Below are positions 6,271 to 9,604 of a stretch of 9,604 nt of DNA, piece by piece. Origin of the DNA: an uncultured Oscillospiraceae bacterium (GTDB lineage Bacteria > Bacillota > Clostridia > Oscillospirales > Oscillospiraceae). The stretch covers positions 1-9,604 of the forward strand of contig CAADUW010000049.1 in assembly GCA_900752285.1 (NCBI GenBank), in the 5' to 3' direction. A program made the translations under genes and the position numbers. The first letter of the stretch is position 1. The number at the start of each line of letters is the position of its first letter. Below the pieces are notes generated by a model. It was not told the DNA's origin. It worked only from the letters and a program-made list of their open reading frames with translations, and searched no databases.

Positions 6271-6335
6271 GGCAGCACCGCACAATTGCGTCTGCGAGTC
6301 TCCGCCGCCTTTTTGCCGAATTGCGCGGTGCTGCC
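6271..6335. repeat. Complete palindromic intergenic repeat, copy 4
   Basis: Left arm GGCAGCACCGCACAATTGCG (6271-6290) and right arm CCGAATTGCGCGGTGCTGCC (6316-6335) are inverted copies of one sequence: 11 paired bases, one mismatch, then 5 more. They enclose 25 bases. The interior shares AGTCTC and TTTTTG with copy 3, in the same order. This is the only copy in the window with both ends, so it defines the element as a short inverted-repeat unit of about 65 bp, MITE- or REP-like. Confidence 0.85.
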
Positions 6336-6383
6336 CAAAGTCCTTTTCCGAAAGTTCAACATAAGGCAGCAATTTTTCGGCAC

Positions 6384-6412
6384 TTGACGGGAGAAAAAAC
6401 AGGCGGTAAAAT
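6384..6412 (+). promoter_or_regulatory. Sigma-A promoter of the DUF2284 gene
   Basis: TTGACG (6384-6389) and TAAAAT (6407-6412) are separated by 17 bases. Predicted transcription starts near 6419, giving a leader of about 24 bases before ATG 6443. Confidence 0.82.
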
Positions 6413-6442
6413 GAGAGAAATACGTTGAGAGGACTGAACTTT

Positions 6443-6982
6443 ATGACGGAGCAGGAAATGATTCAGGCAGCGGAGGCATTGGGGTTTTCGGCAGCGGCCG
6501 TGGCAGATACCCGGGATATTGTCTTTGATTCCACCTTCCGTTCCTACTGTGAGGAAAATCTGTGCGGCAAGTATGGGGTAAATTACGCATGCCCGCCGGA
6601 CTGCGGCACACCGGAGGAAATGAAGCGCCGGGTTCTTGCCCACAGAAAGGCGCTGGTGCTGCAAACCATCTGGGATATTCCGGATTACACGGACAATGCC
6701 GCCATCAAAAAAGCCAAGGGGCAGCACAATAAGATCTCGTTGGATCTGATGAAGCAGCTGCGGGCCGAAGGCGTCCCCGGCTTTATGGCGGGCTCCGGTG
6801 GATGCTCCCTGTGCAGGGAGTGCGCCCTGGTGCGCAATGAGCCCTGTGTATTTCCGGACCTGATGTATTCCTGCATGTCGGCCTACTGTATCTTTGTCAA
6901 AAAACTGGCGGATACCTGCGGTATGGAGTACACGCCCGGGGACGGACTGATCGCGTTCTTCGGAATGTATGTTTTTGATTGA
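6443..6982 (+). CDS. DUF2284 cysteine-rich predicted metal-binding protein
   Basis: The 179-residue soluble protein has eleven cysteines. They form two groups: C36, C41, C50 and C54 (around YACPPDC), and C121-x2-C124-x2-C127-x7-C135 (GGCSLCRECA and EPCVFP), with C144, C149 and C159 beyond. The CxxCxxC arrangement and the CPP element match the DUF2284 family, described as predicted metal-binding proteins. Binding of an iron-sulfur cluster is plausible but not shown. No enzyme activity can be assigned. ATG 6443 is chosen over the in-frame TTG 6425 because AGAGGA (6428-6433) sits 9 bases upstream. The gene has its own promoter. No terminator separates it from the cobalamin riboswitch promoter, whose -35 box overlaps its stop codon, so some read-through into the riboswitch unit is possible. 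Confidence 0.85.
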   Translation: MTEQEMIQAAEALGFSAAAVADTRDIVFDSTFRSYCEENLCGKYGVNYACPPDCGTPEEMKRRVLAHRKALVLQTIWDIPDYTDNAAIKKAKGQHNKISLDLMKQLRAEGVPGFMAGSGGCSLCRECALVRNEPCVFPDLMYSCMSAYCIFVKKLADTCGMEYTPGDGLIAFFGMYVFD

Positions 6983-7007
6983 TTTTTTGAATTTCCCGTG
7001 GTATAAT
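6979..7007 (+). promoter_or_regulatory. Sigma-A promoter of the riboswitch-lipoprotein unit
   Basis: TTGATT (6979-6984) and TATAAT (7002-7007) are separated by 17 bases. The -35 box overlaps the TGA stop codon of the DUF2284 gene. Confidence 0.85.
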
Positions 7008-7009
7008 AT

Positions 7010-7176
7010 CCGGGCTGTTTGGGAAAACGGGTGAAATTCCCGCGCGAGTCCGTCGCCGTGAGGCGCAGCTTTCTGCCGTTCTGCCCGGTAGCCGCATGCC
7101 GGGGACAGGCCATTGGGTTCTCCTGAGAAGGCGAACGGCATCTACCGCGCCGAGCCGAAATATCCGGCAGCAGAGA
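7010..7176 (+). promoter_or_regulatory. Cobalamin riboswitch aptamer
   Basis: The leader contains the typical cobalamin-aptamer opening GGGAAAACGGGTGAAATTCC (7021-7040), with a CGGG/CCCG stem (7028-7031 with 7039-7042). A junction segment containing CCGTCGCCGTGAGG follows. A long perfect arm pairs TGCCGTT (7074-7080) with AACGGCA (7134-7140) and contains a nested CCCGG/CCGGG stem. A B12-box-like element AGCCGAAATATCCGGC lies at 7153-7168, matching about 12 of 16 consensus positions by eye. It should switch the downstream gene down when cobalamin is plentiful. The boundaries are approximate. The nature of the downstream lipoprotein supports the call. Confidence 0.85.
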
Positions 7177-7220
7177 CTTCCGTTATGGACCGCGGGACCG
7201 GTCCGGAAGAATATTTTGTT
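7177..7220 (+). terminator. Expression platform: probable riboswitch-controlled terminator
   Basis: CTTCC (7177-7181) pairs with GGAAG (7205-7209), and GGACCG (7187-7192) with CGGTCC (7199-7204), leaving a GTTAT bulge. The stem is followed by the T-rich AATATTTTGTT and then directly by the ribosome site AGGAGAG (7221-7227). Ligand-dependent termination is the simplest reading, with ribosome-site masking as the alternative. Confidence 0.6.
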
Positions 7221-7234
7221 AGGAGAGATGCAAG

Positions 7235-7675
7235 ATGAAGAACGGCATTGCAAAGAGACTGCTTACCTCCCTTCTGTGCGTCATGCTGGCTGCGGCGCTG
7301 GTCATGGGTACCGTGGGATGCAGCAAGGCACCTGAGACTTCCGACAACAGCGCGGTGGTTATGCAGGACGGCGCGACCCTCGGAAACGGCGCGACCGCTT
7401 TTACCTTTACCGTGGTGAACGGCGAGGGCGTGGAGACTACCGTCACCGTCAAGACCGACAAGGAGACCGTGGGCGAGGCTCTGGTGGAGCTGGGGCTGGT
7501 TTCCGGTGAGGATTCCGACTGGGGCCTGATGGTCGATACCGTCAACGGTGAGACCGTGAACTACAATGAGACCGGTAAGTACTGGGCTTTCTACATCGAC
7601 GGCGAGTACGCCCAGACCGGTGTGGATTCCACCCCCGTTACCGCAGGCGCTACCTACACCTTCAAGGTTGAGTAA
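7235..7675 (+). CDS. DUF4430 (transcobalamin C-terminal-like) lipoprotein
   Basis: The 146-residue protein is predicted to be exported and lipid-anchored. It has a Lys/Arg-starting signal peptide and a lipobox-like TVGC with C29 (the -3 residue is Thr, so the box is not perfect). A short Ser/Asn-rich linker follows. One DUF4430 domain fills residues 53-146. Its marks are TVTVKTDKETVGEALVELGL, the segment GKYWAFYIDGEYAQTGVDS, and the closing GATYTFKV. DUF4430 is related to the C-terminal domain of transcobalamin and intrinsic factor, which contacts cobalamin. Together with the riboswitch upstream, this suggests a surface protein that captures B12 or another corrinoid for a transporter encoded elsewhere. 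No transporter or second domain is present here. AGGAGAG lies 7 bases before ATG 7235, and a strong terminator follows. Confidence 0.88.
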   Translation: MKNGIAKRLLTSLLCVMLAAALVMGTVGCSKAPETSDNSAVVMQDGATLGNGATAFTFTVVNGEGVETTVTVKTDKETVGEALVELGLVSGEDSDWGLMVDTVNGETVNYNETGKYWAFYIDGEYAQTGVDSTPVTAGATYTFKVE

Positions 7676-7678
7676 CAA

Positions 7679-7730
7679 TTCCGGAAAAAAAGCCGCTTCC
7701 AACATGGGAGCGGCTTTTTTCGTGCCGGAA
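7679..7730. terminator. Bidirectional intrinsic terminator after the DUF4430 gene
   Basis: An A-run leads into GCCGCTTCC (7692-7700), which pairs with GGGAGCGGC (7706-7714) with one G:T pair. T6 follows at 7715-7720. The A-run pairs with the T-run, and an outer TTCCGG/CCGGAA pair extends the stem. Confidence 0.93.
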
Positions 7731-7759
7731 TTGACAAGTGTTTCAAAATGAATTATAGT
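7731..7759 (+). promoter_or_regulatory. Sigma-A promoter of the phospho-sugar mutase gene
   Basis: A perfect -35 TTGACA (7731-7736) and TATAGT (7754-7759) are separated by 17 bases. It begins directly after the upstream terminator. The resulting leader is about 130 bases. Confidence 0.88.
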
Positions 7760-7770
7760 AGGGTCAGATA

Positions 7771-7841
7771 AAATCCCGTAAAAGCGGGGTTTGGCGCGAA
7801 ATGTCCCCCGCTGCGGCGGGGAGTTGTTTCTGCCGCCAAAC
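7771..7841 (+). promoter_or_regulatory. Structured leader of the phospho-sugar mutase mRNA
   Basis: Two competing structures are visible. Hairpin A pairs 7771-7778 with 7785-7792 (8 bp, loop TAAAAG). Structure B pairs GTTTGGCG (7789-7796) with CGCCAAAC (7834-7841) and encloses CCCCGC-TGCG-GCGGGG (7806-7821). Both need 7789-7792, so they cannot fully form together. No T-run follows B. I recognise no known riboswitch class here. Confidence 0.5.
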
Positions 7842-7896
7842 TGTAAATTCCGGACATTTATTTTCAAATCAATACAACAAAGGACAGGTGATTGAC

Positions 7897-9579
7897 ATGT
7901 ATATGGAGGATTATAACCGCTGGCGTTCGTTTCCGCTGGAGGACCCGGCGCTGAAGGCGGAGCTGGAAACCATTTCCGGGCAGGATACGGAGATCAAAGA
8001 GCGGTTTGCCGTGGCGCTGAAGTTCGGCACTGCCGGGCTGCGGGGCGTTCTGGGCGCCGGCTCCAACCGGATGAATATTTATGTGGTCCGGCAGGCCACC
8101 CAGGGACTTGCCAACTGGGTAAAAACCCAGGGCGGCAGCCAACTGGTCGCCGTCTCCTACGACAGCCGCATCAACTCCGACGTGTTTGCCAGAGAAGCTG
8201 CCCGGGTGCTGGCTGCCAACGGGATCCATGTGCGGATCTATGACGCTCTGATGCCTGTTCCAGCCCTGAGCTTTGCCACCCGGTACTACCATGCCAACGC
8301 GGGCATCATGATCACCGCCTCTCATAACCCTGCAAAATACAACGGCTACAAGGCCTACGGCCCCGACGGCTGTCAGATGACGGACGACGCTGCCGCCGCG
8401 GTGTACCGTGAGATCTGCCGCACGGACGTGCTGGAGGGCGCAAAGCTTGTTCCCTTTGAAGAGGGACTGTCCTCCGGTATGATCCAGTGGGTGGAGGACA
8501 GCTGCAAGGAAGCCCTGTATGACGCCATCAAGGCCCGGGCGGTTCGTCCCGGCCTGTGCCGGACCGCGGGACTGAAGCTGGTTTATTCCCCCCTGAACGG
8601 TTCCGGTCTGGTGCCTGTGACCCGGGTTTTGCGGGATATTGGCATTACGGACATCACCGTTGTGCCCGAACAGGAAAAGCCCGACGGAAATTTTCCCACC
8701 TGTCCCTATCCCAACCCGGAGATTTTCGAGGCCCTTCGGCTGGGGCTGGAGCTGGCGAAGAAGAACGGCGCCGATCTGATGCTGGCTACCGACCCGGACG
8801 CGGATCGGGTGGGCATTGCCATCCGCTGCCCGGACGGCTCCTATGAACTGGTCTCCGGCAACGAGGTGGGGGTGCTGCTCCTTGACTATATCTGTCAGGG
8901 ACGGATCGAGCAGGGCACCATGCCCGAAAGACCGGTGGCGGTCAAGTCCATTGTTTCTACTCCCCTTGCCGACGCGGTGGCTGCGCACTACGGTGTGGAG
9001 CTGCGCAGCGTGCTGACAGGCTTCAAGTGGATCGGGGATCAGATCGCCCGGCTGGAAAAGGCGGGAGAGGTTGACCGCTTCATCTTCGGATTTGAGGAAA
9101 GCTACGGCTATCTGGCGGGCCCCTATGTCCGGGACAAGGACGCCATCGTTGCCTCCATGCTGATCTGTGAAATGGCTGCCTACTACCGCTCCGTCGGTTC
9201 CTCCATCAAGGCCCGCCTGGAAGAGATTTATGCCCAGTACGGCAGATACCTGAATCAGGTGGATTCCTTTGAGTTCCCCGGACTTTCCGGCATGGACAAG
9301 ATGAGCGGGATCATGGAATCTCTGCGGAAAGAACCTCCCGTATCCATCGGCGGCTACAAGGTTCTCTCCGTCACCGATTATGAGGACTCCGCCGCTACGG
9401 GTCTGCCCCGCGCCAATGTGCTGATCTACAAGCTGGAAGGCGGCGCCAGCGTGATCGTCCGCCCCTCCGGCACGGAACCCAAGATCAAGGCCTACTACAC
9501 CACCCTCGGCAAGGACCTCGCGGAAGCCAAAACACAGAAGGAAACCCTCGAAAAAGCGTTGACCCCGATTTTTGCCTGA
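7897..9579 (+). CDS. Phospho-sugar mutase (phosphoglucomutase/phosphomannomutase family)
   Basis: The 560-residue cytosolic enzyme belongs to the alpha-D-phosphohexomutase superfamily. It moves phosphate between the 1- and 6-positions of hexose phosphates, supplying glucose-1-phosphate (or mannose-1-phosphate) for glycogen and cell-surface sugars. All four catalytic loops are intact: the phosphoserine loop TASHNPAKYNG with S142, the magnesium loop DPDADR (D299, D301, D303), the sugar-binding loop GFEESYGY (398-405), and the phosphate-binding loop RPSGTEPK (522-529). Length and the early FGTAGLRG motif fit the longer PgcA/PGM2-like branch, so glucose is the likelier substrate; sequence alone does not settle it. 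ATG 7897 is supported by AGGTG 6 bases upstream; GTG 7888 and ATG 7903 are in-frame alternatives. The longer frame back to 7801 runs through the leader hairpins and is not used. Confidence 0.96.
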   Translation: MYMEDYNRWRSFPLEDPALKAELETISGQDTEIKERFAVALKFGTAGLRGVLGAGSNRMNIYVVRQATQGLANWVKTQGGSQLVAVSYDSRINSDVFAREAARVLAANGIHVRIYDALMPVPALSFATRYYHANAGIMITASHNPAKYNGYKAYGPDGCQMTDDAAAAVYREICRTDVLEGAKLVPFEEGLSSGMIQWVEDSCKEALYDAIKARAVRPGLCRTAGLKLVYSPLNGSGLVPVTRVLRDIGITDITVVPEQEKPDGNFPTCPYPNPEIFEALRLGLELAKKNGADLMLATDPDADRVGIAIRCPDGSYELVSGNEVGVLLLDYICQGRIEQGTMPERPVAVKSIVSTPLADAVAAHYGVELRSVLTGFKWIGDQIARLEKAGEVDRFIFGFEESYGYLAGPYVRDKDAIVASMLICEMAAYYRSVGSSIKARLEEIYAQYGRYLNQVDSFEFPGLSGMDKMSGIMESLRKEPPVSIGGYKVLSVTDYEDSAATGLPRANVLIYKLEGGASVIVRPSGTEPKIKAYYTTLGKDLAEAKTQKETLEKALTPIFA

Positions 9580-9604
9580 GTACACGGTCCCCCGGGGGCG
9601 GGAC

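Noticed and set aside
1..6335. CRISPR array from the repeated sequence
   Set aside because: The copies are kilobases apart, in both orientations, without regular spacers or cas genes.
6266..6340. Target-site duplication around repeat copy 4
   Set aside because: CAAAG-like bases flank both sides, but they are too short and partly overlap the repeat ends, so chance cannot be excluded.
6425..6442. TTG start for the DUF2284 gene
   Set aside because: It lacks an upstream ribosome site and would place AGAGGA inside the coding region; ATG 6443 is correctly spaced from that site.
7864..9585. Long minus-strand open frame of 573 codons
   Set aside because: It is antisense to the phospho-sugar mutase, which carries all four catalytic loops. 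GC-rich codon bias creates such shadow frames.
9580..9604. Terminator after the mutase gene
   Set aside because: GTCCC and GGGAC can pair across the last bases, but the window ends before any T-run could be seen.

Overview
The window reads as a chromosomal segment of a GC-rich, low-copy-repeat Clostridia-type Firmicute, most likely a gut Oscillospiraceae/Ruminococcaceae bacterium. The evidence is: strong AAGGAGG-type ribosome binding sites, consensus sigma-A promoters with 17-bp spacers, the rpsF-ssb-rpsR operon, lipobox lipoproteins without outer-membrane genes, and a cobalamin riboswitch in front of a DUF4430 lipoprotein. The taxon is inferred, not proven.

Layout. (1) Positions 1-164: end of a dispersed intergenic repeat, then a long-stem terminator. 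(2) Positions 165-2995, minus strand: a two-gene operon encoding a TerB_N/TerB_C protein and, with a 4-base ATGA overlap, a DUF2791/BrxC-BrxD-type P-loop ATPase. This is the accessory, defence- or stress-like part of the window. (3) A divergent promoter region (3000-3140), then the plus-strand housekeeping operon rpsF-ssb-rpsR (3218-4311) with a structured leader and a strong terminator. (4) Positions 4360-4600: a second large repeat copy, a strong hairpin and a terminator. (5) Positions 4603-6117, minus strand: a leucine-rich-repeat lipoprotein. (6) Positions 6118-6442: divergent promoters with a complete palindromic repeat between them. (7) Positions 6443-6982: a cysteine-rich DUF2284 metal-binding protein. 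(8) Positions 6979-7720: promoter, cobalamin riboswitch, small DUF4430 (transcobalamin-like) lipoprotein and terminator. (9) Positions 7731-9579: promoter, structured leader and a phospho-sugar mutase.

How the parts relate. Most transcription units are separately promoted and terminated, so the window is a mosaic rather than one pathway. Two units deserve attention. The TerB/ATPase pair looks like a compact DNA-processing module lacking its usual helicase partner on the visible side of a terminator. The riboswitch-lipoprotein unit looks like a self-contained corrinoid-capture cassette, because the RNA sensor and the protein fold both point to vitamin B12. A repeat family with the terminal sequence GGCAGCACCGCRCAATT occurs in four intergenic places, including a 45-bp exact inverted pair bracketing the TerB/ATPase and ribosomal-protein operons.
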